The notes under the pieces were generated by a model. It searched no databases, had not been told where the DNA came from, and worked only from the letters and a program-made list of their open reading frames with translations. The translations under genes were made by a program, and so were the position numbers. DNA of 64,000 nucleotides. It comes from Fibrobacter sp. UBA7003 (GTDB lineage: Bacteria > Fibrobacterota > Fibrobacteria > Fibrobacterales > Fibrobacteraceae). The stretch's first letter is position 1, and the number at the start of each line of letters is the position of its first letter. The stretch lies in NCBI GenBank assembly GCA_002449765.1, contig DJXN01000005.1:55234-119233 (forward strand). The letters run 5' to 3'. Below, piece after piece: positions 1-7,908 of the stretch.

Positions 1-1019
1 GGCAGTCCCAGTTCGCTCTCGCTCCCGGAATCGTCCCGGGCAAAGGTGAGCTGAGCAAGGACCACGGCCTGGCGCACGTCGAAGCCATCGCCTTCCGCAA
101 ACGGGAAGTCGTCGCCATAAAATTCTGCCAGGGCTTCCATAATCTCCTTGGACGGGAACTCCACGACCAGGGAATCGAAGGCACCGCCATGAAGCACCAG
201 GCAATCGCCACAATCTTCGTTATAGGTAAGCACGTTCGCCATTCTAAAGGGCGAAGCAGCCTTATCCTTATATTCTTCATCCAAGAAAGTCCTCATGCGG
301 AATATGGTCGCAAAGGAAGCATTGCTCGATCCGTAAAAACGGTACATGTGTTTCGCGTTCGGTGCAGAGAGACGTATCTGCAAACGGCAGGCAGGGCCCG
401 CCTTCTTGATATCTTCCATGATGGCGAGGGGCAAAACGAACGTCACCACAGAATCCTTTGCCCCCACGGAAATTTCATAAGTCGTGTCGGCAGAATTGTC
501 CGCCTCCCATTCCTCAAGTTCCGCGTGCCATGTAGAATCGGCAATCTTCGCAATGCTGTCGTTGAAATCCTTGGATTTTCCGCGTTCCACCTTCCAACTG
601 ACGTTCATCTCGAGCGTTTCCTCATAAGGCAAGGAATCGCTGGGGAACTCGTCCGCGGTATAGAATGGGTTGAACACGTAAAGGGCAACGAAGGAGATTG
701 CAGAATCAGCATTGTCAAGCTCGGCAAAGAAGGCAGAATCGCGGAAAGCGATATCGAGCACCAAGTCGCGCGAAATTCCGGCCTGCGCCCCCAAGAGGGC
801 GCGATCCGAAGCAGAAAACACCTTGCGCCCTTCATACGTCTTTGCAGACACGGGCAAAAGTCCGTCTACCGTAAGCGTCTGGACCCTGTAGCTATCCGGC
901 AGGCCCTGGTCTTTAAGCCAGCCGCTGAGGGCGTTGTTGTCGGAATCAAACAGGCACGCCGACAGCGTTAACGCCAAAATCGTCAAAAAAGACAATAAAA
1001 CAACTTTTTTCTTCTTCAC
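1..1019 (-). CDS. Lipoprotein of unknown function, partial (C-terminus beyond the left edge)
   Basis: Read from the complement: a GTG start at 1019 follows GGAG with a 6-nt spacer, and the frame stays open for at least 339 codons to the window edge. The N-terminus is a basic, hydrophobic export signal with the lipobox LSAC, so the mature protein should begin at a lipidated cysteine at about residue 22. The rest is soluble and acidic, rich in Asp, Ser and Ala, with no motif I recognise. A TATATT box at about 1056-1061 on the complement is a plausible promoter. It diverges from the Ser-rich lipoprotein gene at 1220. Function unknown; probably an outer-membrane or surface lipoprotein. Confidence 0.75.
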   Translation of the reverse strand, partial: MKKKKVVLLSFLTILALTLSACLFDSDNNALSGWLKDQGLPDSYRVQTLTVDGLLPVSAKTYEGRKVFSASDRALLGAQAGISRDLVLDIAFRDSAFFAELDNADSAISFVALYVFNPFYTADEFPSDSLPYEETLEMNVSWKVERGKSKDFNDSIAKIADSTWHAELEEWEADNSADTTYEISVGAKDSVVTFVLPLAIMEDIKKAGPACRLQIRLSAPNAKHMYRFYGSSNASFATIFRMRTFLDEEYKDKAASPFRMANVLTYNEDCGDCLVLHGGAFDSLVVEFPSKEIMEALAEFYGDDFPFAEGDGFDVRQAVVLAQLTFARDDSGSESELGL

Positions 1020-1219
1020 TCGGTACTCCGTATCGAATTGAACACTTTTTTCGGGCATAAATATAGAAAAAGAGCCCTGTTTTCGCCCAATTTTCCCATC
1101 CAAAAGACCGTCATATCGCAATAAGCCGTCCATAGACATAAAGTCAACGGGAAAAACCAGCACTACGTGTACGCCGTTCAAAAAAAAACATATATTTTGA
1201 ATAAAGTAGGAGGATTTTC

Positions 1220-2200
1220 ATGAAGTTCAGATTACGACTAGGCAAGTTTTTACTATCCGTAACGGCCGTTTTTTGGGCAAGTTGCTCCGACAACGCCCAG
1301 CCCCTTTACGGCACTATTGGCACCGACGATTCCGCCCCGGAATCGAGCGAGTCCCTCAAACCGCCTTCTTCGGCCTCTATTGAAGAGACATCCAGCAGTT
1401 CCGAAGCGACATCGAGCGAATCTCCCGAATCGTCTTCCTCGACTCCGGCAGAAAACCTCTCCAGCAGCAGCGCCGAGCAATACAGGCTCGCCAGCGATTC
1501 GAGCGTCACCTGCACCTCAGAGCAAATCATCTACAGTGAATGTGTGTACTTAAGCACAAAAAGTGATAGGTCCAGAACCTGTCCTTCTCTACAAGCTGAT
1601 CTAGAGAACAATACGACACGTTCTATCGAGGAATTGGCCGAAATAGAAGACGACCTGGAAAATTGCTCCGACTTCTATGCGGAACCTGTTTACGGGGTTC
1701 CTGCATGCATGAACCAAATGAGAGTCCGCTTTGAATACAAGTGTTCCGACGGCAAGACCTATACAAATTTAAGGGCGAAGGATGGGCTAATTTATACAGA
1801 AGCCGCATATGACAGTTTGTTCAACAGCAGTTCCAGTTTCACTAGCAGCTCCAGCGAGGCTTCCAGCAGTTCCGCGGCCCCGTCCCCGCTTTGCCAAAAA
1901 ACGGATTTCGCAGAAAAAAACGAAGTTTCCAACAACTGTATAAATGAAAAACTGGACAGTCTCGCTGCAGCCGGCGAAAACGTCACCGACAGCGTACGCA
2001 CATGCGTCAATCGTTCGTTCCCGTATGACGAGGGCGAATACGCAAGGACCCAGATTTGTGACGGCGACACGACCGTAAACCCGCGCTACCAGGCAAAACT
2101 GGACTCCATCCGCGAAGAAGTCGGCAAGGCAATCAAGGACTGTAAAACGCCCGATGTTCCGGCCGATAGCACAAAAGCACCCGCAGACAGTCTTCTCTAG
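1220..2200 (+). CDS. Serine-rich lipoprotein of unknown function
   Basis: 326 residues. A strong ribosome site (AGGAGG) lies just upstream of the ATG. A signal peptide of about 20 residues ends in a lipobox-like WASC, giving a predicted lipidated Cys at about residue 22. Residues about 40-90 and 200-220 are runs of Ser with Glu, Ala and Pro, the low-complexity linkers common in Fibrobacter surface proteins. Two Cys-containing segments (about 97-185 and 225-310) with similar spacing of Cys and charged residues flank the second linker and may be small disulphide-bonded domains. No enzymatic motif is visible. It diverges from another lipoprotein gene and precedes thrC on the same strand, but a promoter-like box before thrC suggests separate transcription. 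Confidence 0.8.
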   Translation: MKFRLRLGKFLLSVTAVFWASCSDNAQPLYGTIGTDDSAPESSESLKPPSSASIEETSSSSEATSSESPESSSSTPAENLSSSSAEQYRLASDSSVTCTSEQIIYSECVYLSTKSDRSRTCPSLQADLENNTTRSIEELAEIEDDLENCSDFYAEPVYGVPACMNQMRVRFEYKCSDGKTYTNLRAKDGLIYTEAAYDSLFNSSSSFTSSSSEASSSSAAPSPLCQKTDFAEKNEVSNNCINEKLDSLAAAGENVTDSVRTCVNRSFPYDEGEYARTQICDGDTTVNPRYQAKLDSIREEVGKAIKDCKTPDVPADSTKAPADSLL

Positions 2201-2234
2201 CAACAAACAACTGGCAACTAGTTGCCACAATTGC

Positions 2235-2240
2235 TATATT
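2235..2240 (+). promoter_or_regulatory. Promoter -10 box of thrC with a 16-bp palindrome just upstream
   Basis: TATATT followed by TGCGCTCG lies 26 nt before the thrC start codon. A perfect 16-bp palindrome, TGGCAACTAGTTGCCA, occupies 2212-2227, immediately upstream of this box where a repressor or activator could bind. No convincing -35 hexamer is seen. The same palindrome with a changed centre recurs at 41276-41291. Confidence 0.45.
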
Positions 2241-2266
2241 TGCGCTCGTAAAATCAAGAGGACATT

Positions 2267-3607
2267 ATGGCCCAATTCAACGCGCATTTCAGGAACATCA
2301 ACGGGGACGATACTTACCCGCTGACCGACGTCATTTACAGGAGCAAGGTGGACGGAAGCCTGCTCGAAGTCGAACATGACCGTGCAGCACTTGCCGAGAA
2401 GAGCCCCGACGAATGGAAGAAGCTCTTTGCCGAACGCCGCATGAGCTTTGAACCGGCCGACATGAGCGGCATCTGGAGCAAGCGCGAAATGGTGCTCCCC
2501 GACATGCCCCTCGAAGACATCGTCACGATGCGCGAAGGCTGGAGCCCGCTCTTTGACGCGGCCCCGCTGGCCAAGGAAATGGGCATCAAGAGCCTGAAGG
2601 TGAAGCTCTGTGGCAACTCCCACACGGGCAGCTTCAAGGACCTCGGCATGACGGTCCTCGTGAGCCAGGTGAACCACATTATCAAGAAGAAGATTCACGA
2701 AATAGACGCCGTGGCCTGCGCCTCTACCGGCGACACCTCCGCAGCCTTGAGCGCCTACTGCGCGAAGGCCGGCATTCCGAGCATCGTGTTCCTCCCCGCC
2801 GGGAAGACCAGCGTCGCCCAGCTGATTCAGCCGATTTCTAACGGCAGCATCGTGCTCGCCCTTGACACCGACTTTGACGGTTGCATGAAGATTGTGCAGC
2901 AGGTCACCGCCGACAACCGCATCTACCTCGCAAACTCCATGAACAGCCTCCGCGTGGAAGGCCAGAAGACCATTTCTCCGGAAATCTGCCAGGAAATGGG
3001 CTGGAAGGTTCCCGACACCGTAATTATCCCGGGCGGAAACCTCGGCAACGTGAGCGCCCTCGCGAAGGGTTTCGAAGACTGCAAGGCTATGGGCCTTATC
3101 GACCGCATTCCTCGCATTATCGTCGCCCAGGCCGAGAACGCCAACCCGTTCTACCAGGCCTACGAACGCGGCTTCGACAAGCTCGTCCCGATGCAGGCGA
3201 AGAAGACGCTCGCATCTGCCATCCAGATCGGTAACCCGGTCAGCTACCCGAAGGCCGTACGCGCCATCCAGAAGACGAACGGCATGGTGGTGAGCGTTAC
3301 CGAAGAAGAACTCGCGAACGCCGCCCACCGCGGCGACCGCATCGGTCTCTACTGCTGCCCGCATACGGGTGTCGCCCTCGGTGCCCTCGAAAAGCTCGTG
3401 GCCGCGGGCAAGATTGACAAGGAAGAGAACGTGGTCGTCATCAGCACGGCACACGGACTCAAGTTCACCGAATTCAAGGTGGGCTACCACGAAAAGAAGC
3501 TCGAGAATATCTGCTCCAAGTTCGCGAACCCCGTGTTCAAGGCTCCGGCAGACCTCGGCGCCGTCATGGACATCCTCAAAAAAGAGATGGCTGAACGCCG
3601 CCGCTAG
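2267..3607 (+). CDS. thrC: Threonine synthase
   Basis: 446 residues. It converts O-phospho-L-homoserine and water to L-threonine and phosphate, the last step of threonine synthesis, in the cytoplasm with pyridoxal phosphate. The PLP lysine lies in the motif SHTGSFKDLGM (Lys124). A Gly-rich phosphate-binding loop (PGGNLGNVSA) lies near residue 255, and the N-terminal segment with EGWSPLF is the usual substrate-side region. Length is normal for the family. A ribosome site (GAGG) precedes the ATG. It appears monocistronic, with a factor-independent terminator directly after the stop. Confidence 0.93.
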   Translation: MAQFNAHFRNINGDDTYPLTDVIYRSKVDGSLLEVEHDRAALAEKSPDEWKKLFAERRMSFEPADMSGIWSKREMVLPDMPLEDIVTMREGWSPLFDAAPLAKEMGIKSLKVKLCGNSHTGSFKDLGMTVLVSQVNHIIKKKIHEIDAVACASTGDTSAALSAYCAKAGIPSIVFLPAGKTSVAQLIQPISNGSIVLALDTDFDGCMKIVQQVTADNRIYLANSMNSLRVEGQKTISPEICQEMGWKVPDTVIIPGGNLGNVSALAKGFEDCKAMGLIDRIPRIIVAQAENANPFYQAYERGFDKLVPMQAKKTLASAIQIGNPVSYPKAVRAIQKTNGMVVSVTEEELANAAHRGDRIGLYCCPHTGVALGALEKLVAAGKIDKEENVVVISTAHGLKFTEFKVGYHEKKLENICSKFANPVFKAPADLGAVMDILKKEMAERRR

Positions 3608-3615
3608 CGATTGTC

Positions 3616-3643
3616 ATCCCCGCGCAGGCGGGGATCTTTTTTT
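3616..3643 (+). terminator. thrC terminator, built from a GTCATCCCCG-type palindrome
   Basis: The inverted repeat ATCCCCGC / GCGGGGAT with a 4-nt loop is followed by a run of T. The stem belongs to a repeat type also seen at 31358-31388 and 41240-41318 (see findings). Confidence 0.8.
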
Positions 3644-3650
3644 AATGAAA

Positions 3651-3680
3651 GGAAAAGGCCCCGCTTTTGCGGAGCCTTTC
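3651..3680 (-). terminator. Terminator of the secreted-protein operon
   Basis: The complement carries AAGGCTCCGC, a 4-nt A loop and GCGGGGCCTT followed by T residues, 17 nt after the stop codon at 3697. It sits back to back with the thrC terminator, insulating the two convergent genes. Confidence 0.7.
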
Positions 3681-3696
3681 TCATATCCATTCTAGG

Positions 3697-6600
3697 CTAT
3701 TTCTTTTTCTTGCGGCGCACGCCCCACTTGTCCTTGATTTCTTCTTCGATCCTCTTCTTCTCGTAGCGCACGACCATCTTGAACTGAACGGTGTAAACAC
3801 CCGTTCCTACGAAGCGTCCGCGGTGATCCTTGAAGTTCCAGTTCACGAAGATCTTCTGGTCAGACTCAAGGCAGTTTCCGCCGAACTTCGGGCTGTTGCA
3901 CGGCACTATGATAGTCGTGTCGTTCACGTACTGTCCCAGATGATCGTAGTAGTTCACGACGAAGGTAATGAACACCTTTTCCGGGTCGAGAGAATCGAGG
4001 ACGGACGGGTCCACAGTACCGTCGGCAGATATCTGCGCGCGGTCAAGCAACTGCGGCACAAACCTCTCGCCTAGCTGCACCAGCTGGCCCAGCGCACCCT
4101 CCTTCTCCATGTCCTCCTTGGTCGTGGAGCCCGGCATGTAGCGCAGGGTAACGGAACTGAGCGTCTGCAACACTTCGTCTTCGCCATCGAAGGTTCCCAT
4201 GTTGGTCGCTTCCACGAGGTGGTTCAGGAGGCCTGCAATCACGACCGGGCTCGGATCCTCACCCGCGACGTTGCCGAAGTTGTCCTGGATGACGCTCTTT
4301 GCGCCCTTCACGACCATGAGCGAATCGCCCGGGAGAATCGTCGAGACGCTACCGTCGATGATGACCTTCGCGCTCAGGCCGTCCGGAGACCAGTCGATAC
4401 CCTTCGGCATGATGTCGATTGTATCCTTGCCGTGGATGTAGCTGAAGAAGTCGTTGCCCTTCAAATCCTTGTACTTGATAACCTCGGAGAAGTAGACAAT
4501 CAGCGTGTCCGCCTTCTTGCCGTAGCTGAGCGTCACGGCAGAAACTACCGGCGACATCTTGTCGACAATAGGTGCGGCCTCTTCGCTAACGAAAGTCTGG
4601 CCCAGCACGTCGTAATAGCTATACACCGTCGCCGGCGGGAGCGACTCACTAATGTCCGTCACGCCCTTCGCAATCTGGGTCGTCGAATGGACCTTCCAGA
4701 CCACGCGGCTAGAATCCTTTCCGTCGAAGCTCAAGTCGGCAGGCTGGGCCTGCAGCTGGATCATCATTCCACGCTGGCTGTACCACGGGAATGTCATGTA
4801 GAGCATGGAGAGTTCCTTCGCGGTCAGAGGCTCATCAAAATTCGTGACAATCTGGTCGAGGACACCATCGCCATCCGTATCCCAGTATTCCGCATTGGCC
4901 ACAGAAGGCAGGCGGTCCACAACAGATACCGGCACCTCGCGGTCAAACTCGTCGGAAGTAATATATTTCAGGTTCGAGAGTTGAACATTGGGATGCAGGG
5001 ACACGCTGTCGCGCATGTCGCCCTTGAGGCCCATCTTTTCGCCCACGAGAATCACCATGTTCCTGGTCGGCATGTAGATGTTGGTAATCTGGTCCAGGTT
5101 GAAACCGTAGCGCTCGGCTTCCTGCTTGAGCATCAACAACTGTTCCGGAGACGAGACATCCTTCGGGATGAGGTCGATGTTGAATTCCACGAACAGAGAA
5201 TCGCGGCCTCTCTCGTTCCTGATGGCAAACGCATTCTTGATGACCTGGCTACCGACCTCGACAAGGTTGGCATCGCGGACGTAGGTCGTCCCGTCGTTTT
5301 CATCGGCATACGTGATAATTGCACGCGCGTTATCCGGGAACTTTTCGGGGAAGACGTCTTCCAGGTCGGACACATCCAGCAAAATGCGGTCTCGGCCTGC
5401 ATTCAGCTGCGGCAAATTCTTGGTCTTGAGCGTATCGCCGTTCACATAGAGCATCACCGAGGCCACCTTCAAATCGGAGCGCACGGAATCCTTCAGGACA
5501 ATTTCCACATAGTCAAGTGCCTTGTTTCCGTCGGAGTCCTTGATATAGCCAAGTTCCGAATCAGGGATCGGGTCGTAGAAGTTGATGTTGTCTATAATCA
5601 CCGTCGTATTCTTCACGGGATCGTAGACGATGATGGAACCGCCATCGACAACCTTGTCCGCAGTCACCCAAATCGTAACGGAACCGTCGGCATTGACGTG
5701 GATGGTATCGCTCGCGTTCGGATTTTTGGGGTCAATCAAGGTCAGGCCCGAATTGGTCGCGAACACGAGACTATCCAGATCCGTTCCAAAATACTCCGCG
5801 ATCTTTGCGGAATCGAGCGTAAGGGCAACCACCTGGCCTACGCGAGCGGAATCGAGATTCGAATTCACATGGAGGTCGAGAGAAATGCTCGAGGGGTTAT
5901 TCTCTTCCATGTAGTAGTTTTCGCCTATCTTAATCAGGCCCGTTCCGCTTGCAGAATCCACAGGAATGAGGACGACCACTTCCGAAACGATGGAGTCACC
6001 CTTCTCGAATTTGTCATCGGACGGATAGAAGTCGATACCTCCGCTGCTGGAGAGGTCGAAATCCTCGAAGCCAACATATACCCTAGAGGAACTGGAGCCG
6101 AAATCGATATCCTCGGAACCGGCCTTGTTGCTCGAAGAGCTGACCGTCGAAGAACCGTCCGAACTTCCCGGATTCTCACCGGCAGACGAGCCGGGGTTGT
6201 TGCCGCTGCTGCTGCCCGGATTTTCGCCCGTAGAGGAACCGGGGTTGTTGCCGCTAGAACTGCCCGGATTCTCGCCAGTAGAGGAGCCGGGGTTGTTGCC
6301 GCTGCTGCTGCCCGGATTCTCGCCGGTAGACGAGCCGGGGTTGTTGCCGCTGCTGCTGCCCGGATTTTCGCCCGTAGAGGAACCAGGGTTATTGCCGCTG
6401 CTGCTACCCGGATTCTCGCCGGTAGAGGAACCGGGATTGTTGCCCGAAGAACTGGACTTCGCGCTGCTGCTCGACTTGCCAGAACTGGAGCTCTTGCCGG
6501 AGCTGCTCGATTTCGCGCTGCTGGAAGACTCCTCGTAAGTAATACGCGAAGAACTGAAACCGACGCTGCTGCTCGAGAGATCCTCGTCCTCGCCCGTATT

Positions 6601-7884
6601 CGCACCGGTACGCACGACACCTGCACCCGAAAGCGGAGCCAGGTCATCGAGGAAGTTGTCTATCCACTGCAAGTGAACGAGCACGTTGTCGTTGATGTAC
6701 TTGTTCGGGTTCGCCGCATAGTCCACGAACACGAGGTGACCCGTATTGCTAGCGACAAACAGGTGACCCATGCCATCGACCGTACCCTGGTCCAGACGCC
6801 AGCCAACATACGTTCCGTTGTCCTTGGTTCTCGGCAAGGTAAGGTGCGTAGAATCTTCTTCGAAGAAATAATCGCGCAAATCAATAAAAGCGACAACTTT
6901 TGCCGTCATTTTGTTGTTCTTTACTTCGGGCTTAATCTGTACAATGCGGGCACCACCGAACACGAAAATTGTCTCGGAATACGGGTCGTACGTACCGCCG
7001 TGCGCCCCTTCCAGGGAGTCTATCAAGATTTTCGTTTTTAGCTTCGTAATGACGGAATCGTCCACCTCGCCACCGATAGAATCCTTGTTCGAACTGGTCA
7101 CCTTGGTCCAAATCGTATCGGTAACGTAGCCGAAATAGGCGCCAGCCCTCTTTTTCGCCTTGGATTCAGGAGAGCAAGGCGTTCCCGTGACGCTAGTTTC
7201 ACAGCCTCCCCCAAAGTAGTCGGAATACGTGAAGAACGCATTGCCGTCCTTGTCCCATATAAGTGTCGCCAGTTTATCTTTTTTCAGGCGGTCCGAGGGG
7301 TCGGGCTCCAGCACCACCTTGTAGCCCTTGTCCGCAAAATTTTTCTTTTCGGGGTGATCCTTGTCTATCTTGGTCGAGAACCTGAAGAGGTAGCCGGGGA
7401 TACCTGCCGCCCAGAGCCAATCCTGGTTCGGGTCCATCATCAAATGCCAGAAACCGTCCGTGCTGCCAAACGGGGTCGCAGTCTTCACAACGCACTTACC
7501 GCCTTCCTTCTTTGCAGTCTTGCTCACCTTGTGAATGTTTCTGCCCTGTGCCGCAACGAGGAGGTCTCCGTCCGGGTGATGCACGATACCATCAGCACCG
7601 ACCATGCCGTCAGACGCATTCGAGGTACAGAGAGTCTCCTTATTGAGAAGCTGCAGGTAACCCGCGCCATCGTAATAGTAGCTCAGGTTCTTCACACGGT
7701 CGCTCTGGCTATACTTCGTATAATACAGGGTCGCCTTAGTGGAGGCGTGAGGAACAATATCGCCGACCTGCTGAATCCAGATACCGGTCGCCGGGTTTTC
7801 CGGCGCCGCAATGGTCCCTCCCGCAGCAAGGGCAGTCCCCGCAGCAGCGACACACATCAAGAACAATTTTGCCAACGTTTTCAT
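3697..7884 (-). CDS. Very large secreted repeat protein with serine-rich linkers and basic C-terminal tail
   Basis: 1395 residues with a signal peptide (about residues 1-20, ending ALAA). Residues about 25-420 form an N-terminal domain with WD/NHL-like strands (for example DGIVHHPDGDLLVAAQG), suggesting a beta-propeller. Residues about 435-600 are a low-complexity linker with SSSS blocks and six copies of a 16-residue unit rich in NPGSS. The remainder looks like tandem beta-sandwich domains, with Ig-like segments resembling those in the upstream 911-residue protein. The C-terminus has an FlgD-like strand pattern (GTGVYTVQFK) followed by a Lys/Arg tail ending WGVRRKKKK. Probably displayed on the cell surface; function unknown. 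It lies 24 nt downstream of the related gene and is likely cotranscribed with it. Confidence 0.8.
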   Translation of the reverse strand: MKTLAKLFLMCVAAAGTALAAGGTIAAPENPATGIWIQQVGDIVPHASTKATLYYTKYSQSDRVKNLSYYYDGAGYLQLLNKETLCTSNASDGMVGADGIVHHPDGDLLVAAQGRNIHKVSKTAKKEGGKCVVKTATPFGSTDGFWHLMMDPNQDWLWAAGIPGYLFRFSTKIDKDHPEKKNFADKGYKVVLEPDPSDRLKKDKLATLIWDKDGNAFFTYSDYFGGGCETSVTGTPCSPESKAKKRAGAYFGYVTDTIWTKVTSSNKDSIGGEVDDSVITKLKTKILIDSLEGAHGGTYDPYSETIFVFGGARIVQIKPEVKNNKMTAKVVAFIDLRDYFFEEDSTHLTLPRTKDNGTYVGWRLDQGTVDGMGHLFVASNTGHLVFVDYAANPNKYINDNVLVHLQWIDNFLDDLAPLSGAGVVRTGANTGEDEDLSSSSVGFSSSRITYEESSSSAKSSSSGKSSSSGKSSSSAKSSSSGNNPGSSTGENPGSSSGNNPGSSTGENPGSSSGNNPGSSTGENPGSSSGNNPGSSTGENPGSSSGNNPGSSTGENPGSSSGNNPGSSAGENPGSSDGSSTVSSSSNKAGSEDIDFGSSSSRVYVGFEDFDLSSSGGIDFYPSDDKFEKGDSIVSEVVVLIPVDSASGTGLIKIGENYYMEENNPSSISLDLHVNSNLDSARVGQVVALTLDSAKIAEYFGTDLDSLVFATNSGLTLIDPKNPNASDTIHVNADGSVTIWVTADKVVDGGSIIVYDPVKNTTVIIDNINFYDPIPDSELGYIKDSDGNKALDYVEIVLKDSVRSDLKVASVMLYVNGDTLKTKNLPQLNAGRDRILLDVSDLEDVFPEKFPDNARAIITYADENDGTTYVRDANLVEVGSQVIKNAFAIRNERGRDSLFVEFNIDLIPKDVSSPEQLLMLKQEAERYGFNLDQITNIYMPTRNMVILVGEKMGLKGDMRDSVSLHPNVQLSNLKYITSDEFDREVPVSVVDRLPSVANAEYWDTDGDGVLDQIVTNFDEPLTAKELSMLYMTFPWYSQRGMMIQLQAQPADLSFDGKDSSRVVWKVHSTTQIAKGVTDISESLPPATVYSYYDVLGQTFVSEEAAPIVDKMSPVVSAVTLSYGKKADTLIVYFSEVIKYKDLKGNDFFSYIHGKDTIDIMPKGIDWSPDGLSAKVIIDGSVSTILPGDSLMVVKGAKSVIQDNFGNVAGEDPSPVVIAGLLNHLVEATNMGTFDGEDEVLQTLSSVTLRYMPGSTTKEDMEKEGALGQLVQLGERFVPQLLDRAQISADGTVDPSVLDSLDPEKVFITFVVNYYDHLGQYVNDTTIIVPCNSPKFGGNCLESDQKIFVNWNFKDHRGRFVGTGVYTVQFKMVVRYEKKRIEEEIKDKWGVRRKKKK
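6155..6445 (-). repeat. 48-bp in-frame tandem repeat inside the large secreted protein
   Basis: On the complement, a 48-bp unit encoding NNPGSSTGENPGSSSG is repeated five times identically at protein level, plus a sixth degenerate copy. DNA copies differ at only a few third positions, so the array could expand or contract by slippage or recombination. It forms a flexible Ser/Gly/Pro linker between the N-terminal domain and the Ig-like region. Confidence 0.9.
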
Positions 7885-7908
7885 AGCGTCAACCTCCGAA
7901 AAATTCTA

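Noticed and set aside
6155..6445. Possible CRISPR array
   Set aside because: The repeats are contiguous 48-bp coding units without spacers, within an open frame.
4219..7041. Long plus-strand reading frame opposite the large secreted protein
   Set aside because: It mirrors the antisense of a real coding sequence. GC-rich codons on one strand keep the opposite frame open, and no start, ribosome site or domain supports it. The same applies to long antisense frames at 189-971, 7354-10176, 18164-20446 and 51619-54498.
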